Positions 47,091 to 58,115 of a stretch of DNA of 64,000 nt are shown here, one piece after another. Each line of letters opens with the position of its first letter. Positions within the stretch are counted from its first letter, which is position 1. The notes under the pieces were generated by a model. The model ran no database searches. It was not told where the DNA came from and saw only the letters and a program-made list of their open reading frames with translations. The stretch spans positions 660,473-724,472 of the forward strand of contig NZ_JAMFMA010000003.1 of assembly GCF_023502425.1 (NCBI RefSeq), given 5' to 3'. The position numbers and the translations under genes are program-made. The stretch comes from Flagellimonas spongiicola. GTDB taxonomy: Bacteria; Bacteroidota; Bacteroidia; Flavobacteriales; Flavobacteriaceae.

Positions 47091-50000
47091 ATGGAAAAAT
47101 TTAATTTCTTAAATCTTAAGAAAAAGGTTTTTTATGGTCTTATGTTGCCGCTAATCGCGTTTGGCTATTTAGCAGTAACTTCATTTGACCATCCGTCAAG
47201 TCTTACATCTTTAAGTATGTCAGTGACCACCGATTCCGATGGTGATGGTGTTGTTGACAGTATGGATATTGATGATGACAATGATGGGATAACAGACAGT
47301 GCAGAGGATAAAAACAGTGATGGGGATAATCAATATTGGACAAACCCCACGGATACCGATGCTGATGGAATCCCGGATTATTTGGATTCAGATTCGGATA
47401 ATGATGGTCTCATCGACAATGTTGAAGCTCAAACACCTGCACAGTTTATCGCCCCAACAGCTACAGATTCCAATGATAATGGGTTGGATGATGCCTATGA
47501 ACAAGGCGGAAATTTAGGTTTAACACCAGTTGATACAGATGCTGATGGTGTTTCCGATTTTCGTGATATAGATTCCGACAATGATGGTATTCTTGATAGA
47601 AATGAATCAAGTGTACTGAGCACGGAATTTGATTGCGAAACTATTCCCATGTTGGATTTTAGCCAAATTCCGGTTTTAGAATCTGGTGACGCATTACAAG
47701 AAGGAGCAACGTATAGATTTCCCAATGTGGCCGATGGACTGGATGCATTGGTAACATTAGAGGAAATTGTAAATGGGGAAATAGATACCTTGGATCAAAA
47801 TGAAACTGATGCGGCCTATTTTAAACCAGAGGTGTTTTTTACAACCACTTCAGAAGAAAGAAGACCCTATGTTGATTTTAAGTTTACCATCGTAGCAACT
47901 GGAACTAATAATCCTGTAGTTTTAGAGGATTTAATAGCCAATTTCATTGATGTCGATGGAAATGAGCAATATCAAGAATATAACCGTTTTGATACACCGG
48001 TTAGTTATACAGTAGATGCTAACACGGATGTTTTTGTAAATAATACTTTTGGTGGATTGTTGATCAATGGGGGAAGTGTTGAGTTTCCCGGAATTTCCAA
48101 TGAGAACCCTTCCGTTAATGTTGCAGTCCAATTTGTTGATCTATCTACCTTCGTTTTCAGATTTGGAATTCAACCGGTCAATGGAGGAAACTTTACCACA
48201 TCTGTTGCAAGACAAGCTGGAATCCAGTTTTCCTGCTTAGATAATTTTGTAAATCCAATTACCACCACCTTCAATGTAGATGTTGACTCAGACGGGGATG
48301 GGATTCCAGATAGATTGGATATTGATAGTGATAACGATGGTATTCCAGATAATATTGAAGGTCAAACCACAGATGGGTACGTGCCGCCAACAGGAATGGA
48401 TGATGACAATGATGGTTTGGACAATGCATATGAAGGTGACGGAGATCAAGGAATTACCCCGGTAAACACCGATGGTGTGGATGAACCGGACTATCTGGAT
48501 GATGACAGTGACAATGATTTGGTACCTGACAACAACGAGGGGAACGACTTCAATTTCGATGGTATTCCAGATCAGGCCTATACGGGCAACGATACGGACA
48601 ATGACGGTTTGGACGATGGATATGAAGGTTCGGATGTTGACGATGGCTATGATGTGAACGATGAGATCGAGGATCCGGCCACGGACCTACCGGACACGGA
48701 CGGTACCGAGGATGTGAACTACCGTGATTTTGACGATGACGGTGATGGCATCGATACCCCGGATGAGGACGCGGATGGTGATGGTGACCCTACCAATGAC
48801 GATACGGACGAGGACGGCACCCCGGATTACTTGGACCCTGACAGCCCTAACCCGGGTGACGACACCGATGGTGATGGGGTACCAGATTCAGTGGACCTTG
48901 ATGATGACAACGATGGTATCCTTGACACCACTGAAGACCACAATATAGACGGGGACGGTGACCCACTGACCGAACCATTGGACAGTGATGGAGACGGTAG
49001 ACCTGACCATTTGGACATTGACAGTGACGATGATGGCATTCCAGACAATGTGGAGGCGCAGCCCACGGCCACCTATATTCCACCAAACGATGACGACGCG
49101 GCCACCTATGAGGCCAACCAAGGTGTGAACAGTGCCTACATCGGTGGATTGACCCCTGAGAACTCGGATGATGACGAATTACCGGACTATCTGGATGATG
49201 ACAGTGACAATGATTTGGTACCTGACAATAACGAGGGGAACGACTTTAATTTCGATGGTATTCCAGATCAAGCCTATACGGGCAACGATACGGACAATGA
49301 CGGTTTGGACGATGGATATGAAGGTTCGGATGTTGACGATGGCTATGATGTGAACGATGAGATCGAGGACCCGGCCACGGACCTACCTGACACGGACGGT
49401 ACCGAGGATGTGAACTACCGTGATTTTGACGATGACGGTGACGGCATCGATACCCCGGATGAGGACGCGGATGGTGATGGTGACCCTACCAATGACGATA
49501 CGGACGAGGACGGCACCCCGGATTACCTGGACCCTGACAGCCCTAACCCGGGTGACGACACCGATGGTGATGGGGTACCAGATTCAGTGGACCTTGATGA
49601 TGACAACGATGGTATCCTTGACACCACTGAAGACCACAATATAGACGGGGACGGTGACCCACTGACCGAACCATTGGACAGTGATGGAGACGGTAGACCG
49701 GACCATTTGGACATTGACAGTGACGATGATGGCATTCCAGACAATGTTGAGGCACAGCCCACGGCAACCTATATTCCACCAAATGATGACGACGCGGCCA
49801 CTTATGAGGCCAACCAAGGTGTGAACAGCGCCTACATCGGTGGATTGACCCCTGAGAACTCGGATGATGACGAATTACCGGACTATCTGGATGATGACAG
49901 TGACAATGATTTGGTACCTGACAACAACGAGGGGAACGACTTTAATTTCGATGGTATTCCAGATCAAGCCTATACGGGCAACGATACGGACAATGACGGT

Positions 50001-50564
50001 TTGGACGATGGATATGAAGGTTCGGATGTTGACGATGGCTATGATGTGAACGACGAGATCGAGGACCCGGCCACGGACCTACCTGACACAGACGGTACCG
50101 AGGATGTGAACTACCGTGATTTTGACGATGACGGTGACGGCATCGTTACCCCGGATGAGGACGCGGATGGTGATGGTGACCCTACCAATGATGATACAGA
50201 TGGTGATGGAACACCGGATTATTTAGATCCCATAGATGACCCTGCTCCACCACCTACAGATGAGAAAATTGAAGTAAATCAGATGTTAACACCTAACGGT
50301 GATTTAAAGAATGATTTCTTGTTTATTCGCGGAGTACGCAATATCAAGACCAGTACACTACGTATTTTCAATAGATGGGGAGTAGCAGTTTACGAAGGAA
50401 AGGACTACGATAATGTAAACAATGTATTTGATGGCCGTTCACGTGGAAGGTCAACGTTGAGCGTTAATGATTACCTACCGGCAGGGGTATATTTTTATAT
50501 ATTTGACTACGAAACGGAAGAAGGGAAGTTTACAGATTCCGAATACATTTATATAAGCAGATAA
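47091..50564 (+). CDS. secreted thrombospondin-type-3 repeat protein with type B T9SS domain
   Basis: 1157 residues. A hydrophobic N-terminus (about 13-33) serves as signal peptide. Then come: TSP3-like Asp-rich repeats (about 40-175, units such as [20 protein letters not shown], Ca-binding); a beta domain (about 178-395); more TSP3 units; a block of near-identical 232-residue repeats (about 466-1033); and a C-terminal gliding-motility-type domain (about 1060-1157, [14 protein letters not shown]...[14 protein letters not shown]). The last is the type B sorting domain for type IX secretion, so the protein should be exported to the cell surface. The start is ATG 47091; a TTG six codons upstream is less likely. 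Followed by porP/ompA genes. Confidence -1.
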   Translation: MEKFNFLNLKKKVFYGLMLPLIAFGYLAVTSFDHPSSLTSLSMSVTTDSDGDGVVDSMDIDDDNDGITDSAEDKNSDGDNQYWTNPTDTDADGIPDYLDSDSDNDGLIDNVEAQTPAQFIAPTATDSNDNGLDDAYEQGGNLGLTPVDTDADGVSDFRDIDSDNDGILDRNESSVLSTEFDCETIPMLDFSQIPVLESGDALQEGATYRFPNVADGLDALVTLEEIVNGEIDTLDQNETDAAYFKPEVFFTTTSEERRPYVDFKFTIVATGTNNPVVLEDLIANFIDVDGNEQYQEYNRFDTPVSYTVDANTDVFVNNTFGGLLINGGSVEFPGISNENPSVNVAVQFVDLSTFVFRFGIQPVNGGNFTTSVARQAGIQFSCLDNFVNPITTTFNVDVDSDGDGIPDRLDIDSDNDGIPDNIEGQTTDGYVPPTGMDDDNDGLDNAYEGDGDQGITPVNTDGVDEPDYLDDDSDNDLVPDNNEGNDFNFDGIPDQAYTGNDTDNDGLDDGYEGSDVDDGYDVNDEIEDPATDLPDTDGTEDVNYRDFDDDGDGIDTPDEDADGDGDPTNDDTDEDGTPDYLDPDSPNPGDDTDGDGVPDSVDLDDDNDGILDTTEDHNIDGDGDPLTEPLDSDGDGRPDHLDIDSDDDGIPDNVEAQPTATYIPPNDDDAATYEANQGVNSAYIGGLTPENSDDDELPDYLDDDSDNDLVPDNNEGNDFNFDGIPDQAYTGNDTDNDGLDDGYEGSDVDDGYDVNDEIEDPATDLPDTDGTEDVNYRDFDDDGDGIDTPDEDADGDGDPTNDDTDEDGTPDYLDPDSPNPGDDTDGDGVPDSVDLDDDNDGILDTTEDHNIDGDGDPLTEPLDSDGDGRPDHLDIDSDDDGIPDNVEAQPTATYIPPNDDDAATYEANQGVNSAYIGGLTPENSDDDELPDYLDDDSDNDLVPDNNEGNDFNFDGIPDQAYTGNDTDNDGLDDGYEGSDVDDGYDVNDEIEDPATDLPDTDGTEDVNYRDFDDDGDGIVTPDEDADGDGDPTNDDTDGDGTPDYLDPIDDPAPPPTDEKIEVNQMLTPNGDLKNDFLFIRGVRNIKTSTLRIFNRWGVAVYEGKDYDNVNNVFDGRSRGRSTLSVNDYLPAGVYFYIFDYETEEGKFTDSEYIYISR
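48486..50190 (+). repeat. tandem 696-bp repeats inside the TSP3 gene
   Basis: Copies begin at 48486, 49182 and 49878, exactly 696 bp (232 codons) apart; two are complete and the third stops after about 310 bp. They differ only by scattered mostly synonymous changes, e.g. GID versus GIV in copy 3. Recent duplication or gene conversion is likely, and length may vary between strains. Confidence -1.
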
Positions 50565-50578
50565 CAGATAGATTCAGA

Positions 50579-51529
50579 ATGGTTAGAAAGCATTTTTTAA
50601 TTCCGTTAGTACTTATAGGAATCTCAATACAGGGTTTAATTGCCCAACAGGATGCCCAGTATACCCAATACATGTTCAATACCTTGACCGTTAATCCGGC
50701 ATATGCTGGTTCAAGGGGTCAATTGAGTTTTGCAGGACTTTATCGTTCGCAATGGGTTGGATTGGATGGGGCACCAGAAACCTTCTCCTTCAATCTACAT
50801 TCGCCCATACGTAATAGTAGGTTAGGTTATGGCGTATCTCTTGTTAATGATAATATTGGTGATGGCGTTGTGCAGGAAACCTATTTAGATGCAGTTTTAT
50901 CGTATACAATTGATGTTTCCCTAGATGCAAAATTGTCGTTTGGATTGAAAGCAGGAGGGAACATGCTTAGTTTGGATTTTAATGGCTTGCGCAATTTTGA
51001 TCAGGAAGTTGTGCAACAAGATAATATAGACAATCAGTTCAATCCTAATTTCGGTCTTGGGATTTATTACCATACCGATAAGTTCTACATGGGAGTATCA
51101 GCACCAAATATTCTAGAAACAGAATATTTTGATAATGATGCCAACGATTCCAACTCGGTGAATTTCCTTTCAAGTGAACGAATAAACTTTTACTTGATCA
51201 CAGGATATGTGTTTGATTTGAATGCTGATTTACAGTTTAAACCTGCCCTGTTGACAAAGGTTGTTGGTGGAGCTCCACTACAGGTTGACCTTTCTGCAAA
51301 TTTCCTTTATGCGGATAAATTCTATTTTGGAGGGGCTTATAGATTGGATGCGGCCATTAGTGCTTTGGCTGGATTTCAGATTACCGATCAAATCATGATA
51401 GGTTTGGCCTATGATCGTGAAACCACGGAATTGGGTGGAACCCAATTTAACGACGGTTCTTTCGAACTGTTTTTGAGATTGGAATTACTAAAGGCATTCC
51501 AACGAACAGTATCACCTAGGTTCTTCTAA
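50579..51529 (+). CDS. PorP/SprF-family outer-membrane protein
   Basis: 316 residues, signal peptide (about 1-22) then DAQYTQYMFNTLTVNPAYAGSRG, the PorP/SprF signature, and a beta-barrel. SprF in Flavobacterium johnsoniae is needed to export and attach the adhesin SprB through the type IX system. Here it lies 14 bp behind a protein with a type B sorting domain and overlaps the next gene by one base (TAATG), so it likely serves that protein. Confidence -1.
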   Translation: MVRKHFLIPLVLIGISIQGLIAQQDAQYTQYMFNTLTVNPAYAGSRGQLSFAGLYRSQWVGLDGAPETFSFNLHSPIRNSRLGYGVSLVNDNIGDGVVQETYLDAVLSYTIDVSLDAKLSFGLKAGGNMLSLDFNGLRNFDQEVVQQDNIDNQFNPNFGLGIYYHTDKFYMGVSAPNILETEYFDNDANDSNSVNFLSSERINFYLITGYVFDLNADLQFKPALLTKVVGGAPLQVDLSANFLYADKFYFGGAYRLDAAISALAGFQITDQIMIGLAYDRETTELGGTQFNDGSFELFLRLELLKAFQRTVSPRFF

Positions 51530-53496
51530 TGACCAATACGATGATTAAAAAAATAGTTTTACTTCTCATTGTTGTTCTAGGATTCGCTACTCCGATTTCA
51601 GCCCAGGAAAAGGGTAAGATTAGCGATAAACAAGGAGCCAAGGCCAAATCAAAGGCGGACAGCCGTTACAATGAATATTCCTTTAGTCCCGCTATAGATA
51701 TCTATAAAAAGGTACTGGATAAAGGTTATGTGTCCCAGGATTTATTAAAGCGATTGGGTAACGCCTATTATTTCAATGCCAAATACGAAGAAGCAGCCAA
51801 TGTGTACAAGCGATTGGCGGAGGATTTTCCAGATGAAACCGACCCAGCTTACATATTTAGGTACGCCCAGAGTTTAAAAACACTTGGGGACTATGATGCT
51901 GCAGCAATTTTGATGACGAGATTCAAGGAAATGACGGCAGGTGGCGATATTCCAGAGGCAGAAGATTACTTGGCTAAAATTGAAGAGAATTCAGGACGAT
52001 ACACGGTTAAGCCGTTCCCTTATAACAGTAAATATTCGGATTTTGCGGCTATTTTTTACAAAAAAGGATTGATTTTCTCATCCGATAGAGATACCGGTAA
52101 CTTGGCAAGATATCGGCATACATGGAACTCCAAAGACTTTTTGGATTTATATAAGGTAAATGCAGATAGTGTTTCAAACGACAATGTAGTTAAACTGCAA
52201 GGTGATGTAAACACCAGATTGCATGAATCCACTTCTGTAGTTAGTAAAGATGGAACCACTATGTACTTTACCCGTAATAACTTTCTGGACGGGAAAAAGT
52301 ATAAGGATGAACAAGGTATCATTCGTTTGAAGATTTATAGCGCAGAACTTGTAGATGGAGAATGGACCAATATCATAGAGTTACCGTTTAATAGTGATTC
52401 TTATTCTGTTGCGCATCCTGTATTGAGTCCAGATGGTAAGCGATTGTACTTTGTTTCTGATATGCCGGGCTCATTGGGTGAATCCGATATTTTCGTAACT
52501 GAGATTATTGGGGATGGTACGTATGGTCCTATTGTGAACCTAGGGAACAATATCAACACCATTGCGCGTGAGACTTTTCCATACATTACCAAAGAAGGTG
52601 TTTTGTACTTCTCATCTGATGGTCATCCAGGTTTAGGTGGATTGGATGTTTTTGCCACAAAAATCACTTTTGGCAATTTCAATGAACCGGTAGTTAACGT
52701 GGGTAAACCGGTAAATGGAAATCAAGATGATTTTGCATTTATCCTTGATAATGAGACTAAGATTGGATATTTCTCATCCAATAGGGAAGGCGGGCTTGGT
52801 GAAGACGACATCTATGAGTTCACAGAGAATGAACCATTGGTATTGGATTGCATCCAAGAAGTTACAGGAACGGTAAGAGATAGAATTTCAAACGAAGTAT
52901 TGGCCGGTGCGACTGTAAAAATTATTGATGAGGAAAACAGGGAAGTATCTTCAACGCTAACGGATAGTAAAGGAAATTATGTCTTAGCTCTAGATTGCTC
53001 AAAAGGCAATTTTGTTCGGGCCTCGAGAGATGGCTACGTACCAGCTGAAGAATATCTGAATAGGTCCTACGGTAAACCGCGAATAGTGGATTTTTACTTA
53101 GAACGCGACGTTGTTACAGGCGGGTTCGGTGACGATTTGGCCAAGTTACTTCAATTGAGCACAATCTATTTCGACTTGAACAAATTCGATATTAGACCAG
53201 ATGCAGAAATTGAAATTCAAAAAGTCATTGTGGCTATGGAAAAGTATCCAAGTCTAAAAATCAAGGTGAATTCGCATACGGATAGCCGAGGTAATGATGC
53301 ATACAATCTCTGGTTATCACAAAAAAGAGCAGAATCCACAGTGCAATACATGATTTCCAAAGGAATAGCGCCGAATAGATTACAAGGCGAAGGATTTGGA
53401 GAACGTCGTTTGGTCAATCAATGTAGTAATGGTGTTCGCTGTAGCAGTGAAGAGCACCAATTAAACCGTCGTTCAGAGTTCATCATATACGAATAA
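51529..53496 (+). CDS. OmpA-family protein with TPR, PD40 and carboxypeptidase-regulatory domains
   Basis: 655 residues. Signal peptide ending about residue 25 (start could be the ATG at 51541); TPR-like repeats (about 30-145); PD40/WD40-like beta-propeller units (about 155-425, e.g. LSPDGKRLYFVSD); a CarboxypepD_reg-like beta sandwich (about 440-520); and a C-terminal OmpA domain (about 540-655, SHTDSRG peptidoglycan-binding loop). Architecture matches PorE-type proteins that anchor type IX components to peptidoglycan. Likely works with the PorP/SprF protein just upstream. Confidence -1.
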   Translation: MTNTMIKKIVLLLIVVLGFATPISAQEKGKISDKQGAKAKSKADSRYNEYSFSPAIDIYKKVLDKGYVSQDLLKRLGNAYYFNAKYEEAANVYKRLAEDFPDETDPAYIFRYAQSLKTLGDYDAAAILMTRFKEMTAGGDIPEAEDYLAKIEENSGRYTVKPFPYNSKYSDFAAIFYKKGLIFSSDRDTGNLARYRHTWNSKDFLDLYKVNADSVSNDNVVKLQGDVNTRLHESTSVVSKDGTTMYFTRNNFLDGKKYKDEQGIIRLKIYSAELVDGEWTNIIELPFNSDSYSVAHPVLSPDGKRLYFVSDMPGSLGESDIFVTEIIGDGTYGPIVNLGNNINTIARETFPYITKEGVLYFSSDGHPGLGGLDVFATKITFGNFNEPVVNVGKPVNGNQDDFAFILDNETKIGYFSSNREGGLGEDDIYEFTENEPLVLDCIQEVTGTVRDRISNEVLAGATVKIIDEENREVSSTLTDSKGNYVLALDCSKGNFVRASRDGYVPAEEYLNRSYGKPRIVDFYLERDVVTGGFGDDLAKLLQLSTIYFDLNKFDIRPDAEIEIQKVIVAMEKYPSLKIKVNSHTDSRGNDAYNLWLSQKRAESTVQYMISKGIAPNRLQGEGFGERRLVNQCSNGVRCSSEEHQLNRRSEFIIYE

Positions 53497-53522
53497 TGGT
53501 TTTTAATGAGAAACCTATAATG

Positions 53523-53558
53523 AAAAAGAGTCCAATTTTGGGCTCTTTTTTGATTTTT
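53523..53558 (+). terminator. terminator after the OmpA gene
   Basis: AAAAAGAGTCC / GGGCTCTTTTT stem (53523-53533, 53540-53550) with T-rich tail; closes the TSP3-porP-ompA unit. Confidence -1.
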
Positions 53559-53654
53559 AGTGAATTTTTGAAGTTCAAACCCCATAACTATTGTCCTACA
53601 CTTTATCGATTAGCCCTTTCACAACAATTATTTAGAGGGGCTTACAACTAAAAT

Positions 53655-53662
53655 TACATTTG
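53655..53662 (+). promoter_or_regulatory. candidate promoter of the 1475-residue protein gene
   Basis: TACATTTG matches TAnnTTTG 25 bp before the ATG; a TTTA at 53631-53634, 20 bp upstream, may stand in for the TTTG box. Confidence -1.
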
Positions 53663-53687
53663 GTGGAAAGTATATTTCACTAACTAT

Positions 53688-56600
53688 ATGCTTACCAAAG
53701 TAATCGATTCGAAAAAGGGTTTGGCCATATTGTTCATTGCGCTATTATGCGCTATGACCAATAGTTTTGGTCAGGATACCTATAGGGACAACTTCAGTTC
53801 CACCTCCTACGCAAACAATAACGGAACCCAAAATTTCGCAGGAAACTGGGATGAAACTGGTGATGATAATAGTCCAAGTAGCGGCCGGATAGAAATTGTG
53901 GGGAATGAATTGGAGTTCAATAACATAGATAGTCGAACTATTTTTAGGGATTTGGACCTATCAGGTGCATCAAGTGTTACATTGGATTTGGATTATGATG
54001 CAAATTCCAGAGGTAACGAATCCTTGCGCGTTCAACTTTGGAACGACAATACCTCCTCATATGAAACAGTATCAACAATAAATTCTACCAATACCGGTTC
54101 AGTATCCCATACCTTGACAGCCGATCAAATATCCGCTAATTCGTCCATACGATTTGTAGGTGGGGATTCCAATTGGGGTGGCAGTGAGACCATTTATATT
54201 GACAATGTGTTGTTTACTGCAACTTTTAGCCCAACAATTACCATTAACGACATAACCTTTGATGAGGCCGTTGGAAATGCAGTATTTACCGTTACACATA
54301 CTGGCGCGAATGCTTCCGGTGCATTTACAGTGAATTATCAGACCGTTAACGGTACTGCAACATCAGGAAGTGATTATACCTTTAGTTCCGGAACCTTGAA
54401 TTTTAATGGAACAAGCGGGGATACGGAAACCATAACTGTTGCAATAACAGACGACGGGTCGTTGGAAAGTACAGAAGCTTTTACAATTCAATTTACAGGA
54501 TCTTCTGATGGAACTGTTAATTATTCAGATACCGCTGCAGGTAATATTACGGACAATGATGGTCTGATTATCACGGATGGCGTAACAGAAAACACCTGTA
54601 GTGGAACTTTTTTGGATTCTGGAGGCGTTTCAAGTACATACACTAATAATGAAGACATTACCTATACTATTTGTCCTGATGTGGGGGGTAGTTTTGTAAG
54701 AGTCAATTTTACGAGCTTTGATGTTGAAAATGGTTATGATTTTCTCTATGTATATGAAGGTACCACCACTGGGGGAACCTTAATTGGTCAGTACCATAAT
54801 GGGAATGTACCAGGTACAATTACTTCAACAGACGGTTCGGGCTGTCTTACCTTTCGATTTACATCGGATTTTAGCGTAACCAATAATGGTTGGGAAGCCA
54901 CGGTTTCCTGCTATGTGCCAGGGCCTACAATGACCATTTCGGATGTATCCGTTGATGAAGACGCTGGTAATGCGGTTTTCACAGTTACGCATACTGGCGC
55001 AAGTGCTTCAGGTGCATTTACAGTGAATTATCAAACCGCAGACGGGACAGCAACAGCGGGAAGTGATTATACAAGCAGTACAGGAACCTTGAACTTTAAT
55101 GGAACCGTGGGGGACACAGAGATAACTACAGTGCCAATTACGGATGATGCTGTAATAGAAGGCGATGAAACGTTTACGGTACAATTTACGGCTTCCTCCG
55201 ATGGAACAGTAGATTATTCAGATACTGCAACTGGAACAATTAACGCACAAATTTCCTCAGATGTTCCACTTACGTTGTTTGAAGAATTCCATGGTAATGT
55301 AGACTATGTAGTTACAGGAAATACCCTAAGGACAGCCGACAATGGTACTGACCCATGTGCGGTGACAAATACAACTTCCGCTAATTTAATCGCACCTATT
55401 CCAGGTACGGGGACAATTAGAAAAGCTTATTTATACTGGGCCCATTCAAGTTCCACCATGGATGCGGATGTCACCTTTGAAGGACAGGCGGTTACGGCGG
55501 ATTTGGCCTACAACGCGTATTCTGCGACCTATTGGAGTTATTTAAGTGATGTAACCACCATTGTAAACGGTGTTGCAAATCCTTCAACCAATACCTACGA
55601 TTTCGCTGATCTTACCATAGACAATACATCTAGTTGCGGAAGTCAGGGTGTTTTAGGGGGTTGGGCACTTATCGTTTTTTATGACGATCCAACATTACCA
55701 GCATCCAGTATCAATTTATACCAAGGTTTTCAACGATTGCGTAATGCAAGTGATTCCTTCACTTTGGATTCATTTTATGCCATCGCAGGTTCTGGTGCAA
55801 AAGCAACATTTCTTTCATGGGAAGGGGATAGTACATTGTCTGGAGCTTCCGAAACATTATCAATAACCAATCAATCAGGAACAACACATACATTGAGTGG
55901 TGACGGTGGTCAGACGGGTAACAATGCATACAATTCTACAATTTATGATGATACTCAAGGCCCTGCATACAACGATGCTACGACCTATGGTTTAGATTTG
56001 GATACCTATGGCATATCATCCTATATATCACCCGGAGATTCACAAGTAACGGCCAATGTGTCTGTTGCTTCAGATGCTGTTTTTTTCAATGCAGTATTGA
56101 TTCGCGTTCAGTCTAACTTGGTAACAGGTACTGTTTTTGAAGATGTTAATTACCCTGGAGGGGCGGGTCGTGATATGGCAACTGCGTCTGGTGTAGGCGT
56201 AAACAATGCTAGTTTAGAGCTATATGATGCATCCAATACTTATGTTGAAACGGTGACTTCGGATAGCAGTGGAGATTATACTTTTGGAGGTATGGCAGAT
56301 GGGAATTATACCATTAGAGTGGTTAATTCATCTGTAAGATCTTCTAGGGGTGGAGGTATCGCCTGTACTTCCTGTTTACCCGTACAAACGTATCGAAATT
56401 ACAATACATCAGGCTCATTTGTTGATGTAACCAATGAAGTCGGGGGTGCTGACCCTTCTGCAGCTGATGCTGTTGCAGGAACCTTAACAGGGGCTCAAAC
56501 ACGGTCTGCAATAACCATTGCAAGTGGTGGTATCGTAGGTTTGGATTTTGGATTCAACTTCAATACCATCGTAAATACCAATGAGGACGACCAAGGATCT

Positions 56601-58115
56601 TTAGAGCAATTCATAATTAACTCGAATAATTTGGACGAAACTGGATTGGATATAGGTTCCAATTCAATATTTGACCCAGCAGCTGGAGATGATACTTCAA
56701 TTTTCATGATTCCATCTTCTGCTGATCCTTTAGGAAGAACTACAGACTCCAATTATGGGAGTGGGTATTTTGATATAACCATTAGTAATGGCAACCCATT
56801 GACGGCCATTACAGGGGATAATACAAGAATTGATGGTCGTACGCAGACCGCTTATTCCGGAAATACAAATTCTGGGACAGTTGGTTCAGGTGGCGCCACA
56901 GTAGGAACTTCAGCAAACACATTGCCGAACTATTCCAGACCTGAAATACAGGTGCATCGAGATCAAGGTGATGTGCTGGATTTGCAGGCTAATGCAACCA
57001 TTCGTAACCTAGCAATATATGCTAACAATAATGCAGCAATTCAGGTGAATAGTGGGGCAGGAAGTATCCTATCCAGTTTAATAGGTGTCAATGCCGCTGG
57101 TACTAACGCTGGTAACGTGGATTATGGTGTCGAAATTTTGGGTGGAGGTATTCAAATTGATGGCAATTACATAGCCACAAATACAGACGCGGGATTGCTC
57201 ATAAATGGAGGAACATCCAGTGTAATCCAAAACAATCATATCACAAATAATGGTGATCAGCCATGTGATGACAATATTGAGATTTTAAGTGGTTCTGGAA
57301 TAACGATTCAACGAAACTTGATTGAAAATTCTGCAGCTGGAGGCGTGGATGCTTCTGCTTACGCTGGAGGCTTGATACTTTCAGAAAATGCAATAACCAC
57401 TGCCGGTCAAAACGGAGGTAACTGTGCTGGAAACATTGAAAATATGGGTGTTTTATTGGCTGGAAACAATTCCCAGTTATCCAACAATCAAATTTATAGC
57501 AATGGTGGGGCAGGAGTTGTAGTTGTTGGCGGAACAGGGAATTTAATAAGCCAGAACTCAATTTATGCCAATGGAACAAGTACTGCTGCGCTAGGAATTG
57601 ATTTAGACCCGACTGCAAACGTAGGAGACGGTGTCAACATAAACGACAGTGGCGATGGAGATTCAGGACCAAATAACCTGCTCAATTTTCCAATTATTGA
57701 ATCAGTTTACTTATCAGGCTCCAATTTAGTTGTTAAAGGATGGTCCAGACCGGGAACAACATTGGAATTCTTTATTACGGATATAAGTGAAGGCACCGCA
57801 ACTACAGGTGACAACCAATTAGGCCAATCCACAGATTATGGAGAAGGGCAAACCTTTTTAGGAAGTGCAATTGAAGGCAGTGGATCTGATTCAGATAGCT
57901 CCACCTCTGCCTATTCCGATGCTGATGGAAATACGGACAATACCAATGCTTTTCAATTTTCTATACCCTTATCTATTGTTCCTTCGGGAGGAGATTTGAT
58001 TACGGCAACCGCAATGTTAGGGAACTCAACATCGGAGTTTTCCCCCATTTCAGCATTATTGATTCCAACAGTGATAACCAACCGCGGAATTACCTATAGG
58101 GTCAACAGGGATTGA
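53688..58115 (+). CDS. large secreted protein with Calx-beta, CUB and beta-helix domains
   Basis: 1475 residues. Signal peptide (about 1-29, ending NSFGQ). Then a beta-sandwich (about 35-180), two Calx-beta domains (about 181-290 and 413-520, VNYQTADGTATAGSDYT), a CUB-like domain between them (about 300-410), a beta-rich domain (about 525-800), an SdrD-B-like domain (about 812-880), and a right-handed parallel beta-helix (about 957-1305, with IQNNHITNNG/LSNNQIYSNG turns). Ends RGITYRVNRD; I saw no type A or B sorting domain. Adhesin or matrix role likely. Own promoter, not in the porP unit. Confidence -1.
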   Translation: MLTKVIDSKKGLAILFIALLCAMTNSFGQDTYRDNFSSTSYANNNGTQNFAGNWDETGDDNSPSSGRIEIVGNELEFNNIDSRTIFRDLDLSGASSVTLDLDYDANSRGNESLRVQLWNDNTSSYETVSTINSTNTGSVSHTLTADQISANSSIRFVGGDSNWGGSETIYIDNVLFTATFSPTITINDITFDEAVGNAVFTVTHTGANASGAFTVNYQTVNGTATSGSDYTFSSGTLNFNGTSGDTETITVAITDDGSLESTEAFTIQFTGSSDGTVNYSDTAAGNITDNDGLIITDGVTENTCSGTFLDSGGVSSTYTNNEDITYTICPDVGGSFVRVNFTSFDVENGYDFLYVYEGTTTGGTLIGQYHNGNVPGTITSTDGSGCLTFRFTSDFSVTNNGWEATVSCYVPGPTMTISDVSVDEDAGNAVFTVTHTGASASGAFTVNYQTADGTATAGSDYTSSTGTLNFNGTVGDTEITTVPITDDAVIEGDETFTVQFTASSDGTVDYSDTATGTINAQISSDVPLTLFEEFHGNVDYVVTGNTLRTADNGTDPCAVTNTTSANLIAPIPGTGTIRKAYLYWAHSSSTMDADVTFEGQAVTADLAYNAYSATYWSYLSDVTTIVNGVANPSTNTYDFADLTIDNTSSCGSQGVLGGWALIVFYDDPTLPASSINLYQGFQRLRNASDSFTLDSFYAIAGSGAKATFLSWEGDSTLSGASETLSITNQSGTTHTLSGDGGQTGNNAYNSTIYDDTQGPAYNDATTYGLDLDTYGISSYISPGDSQVTANVSVASDAVFFNAVLIRVQSNLVTGTVFEDVNYPGGAGRDMATASGVGVNNASLELYDASNTYVETVTSDSSGDYTFGGMADGNYTIRVVNSSVRSSRGGGIACTSCLPVQTYRNYNTSGSFVDVTNEVGGADPSAADAVAGTLTGAQTRSAITIASGGIVGLDFGFNFNTIVNTNEDDQGSLEQFIINSNNLDETGLDIGSNSIFDPAAGDDTSIFMIPSSADPLGRTTDSNYGSGYFDITISNGNPLTAITGDNTRIDGRTQTAYSGNTNSGTVGSGGATVGTSANTLPNYSRPEIQVHRDQGDVLDLQANATIRNLAIYANNNAAIQVNSGAGSILSSLIGVNAAGTNAGNVDYGVEILGGGIQIDGNYIATNTDAGLLINGGTSSVIQNNHITNNGDQPCDDNIEILSGSGITIQRNLIENSAAGGVDASAYAGGLILSENAITTAGQNGGNCAGNIENMGVLLAGNNSQLSNNQIYSNGGAGVVVVGGTGNLISQNSIYANGTSTAALGIDLDPTANVGDGVNINDSGDGDSGPNNLLNFPIIESVYLSGSNLVVKGWSRPGTTLEFFITDISEGTATTGDNQLGQSTDYGEGQTFLGSAIEGSGSDSDSSTSAYSDADGNTDNTNAFQFSIPLSIVPSGGDLITATAMLGNSTSEFSPISALLIPTVITNRGITYRVNRD

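Noticed and set aside
48472..50049. Met- and Thr-rich frames and Val/Ser-rich antisense frames over the TSP3 repeats
   Set aside because: They recur at 696-bp intervals and are out-of-frame shadows of the DxDxDG-coding repeats.
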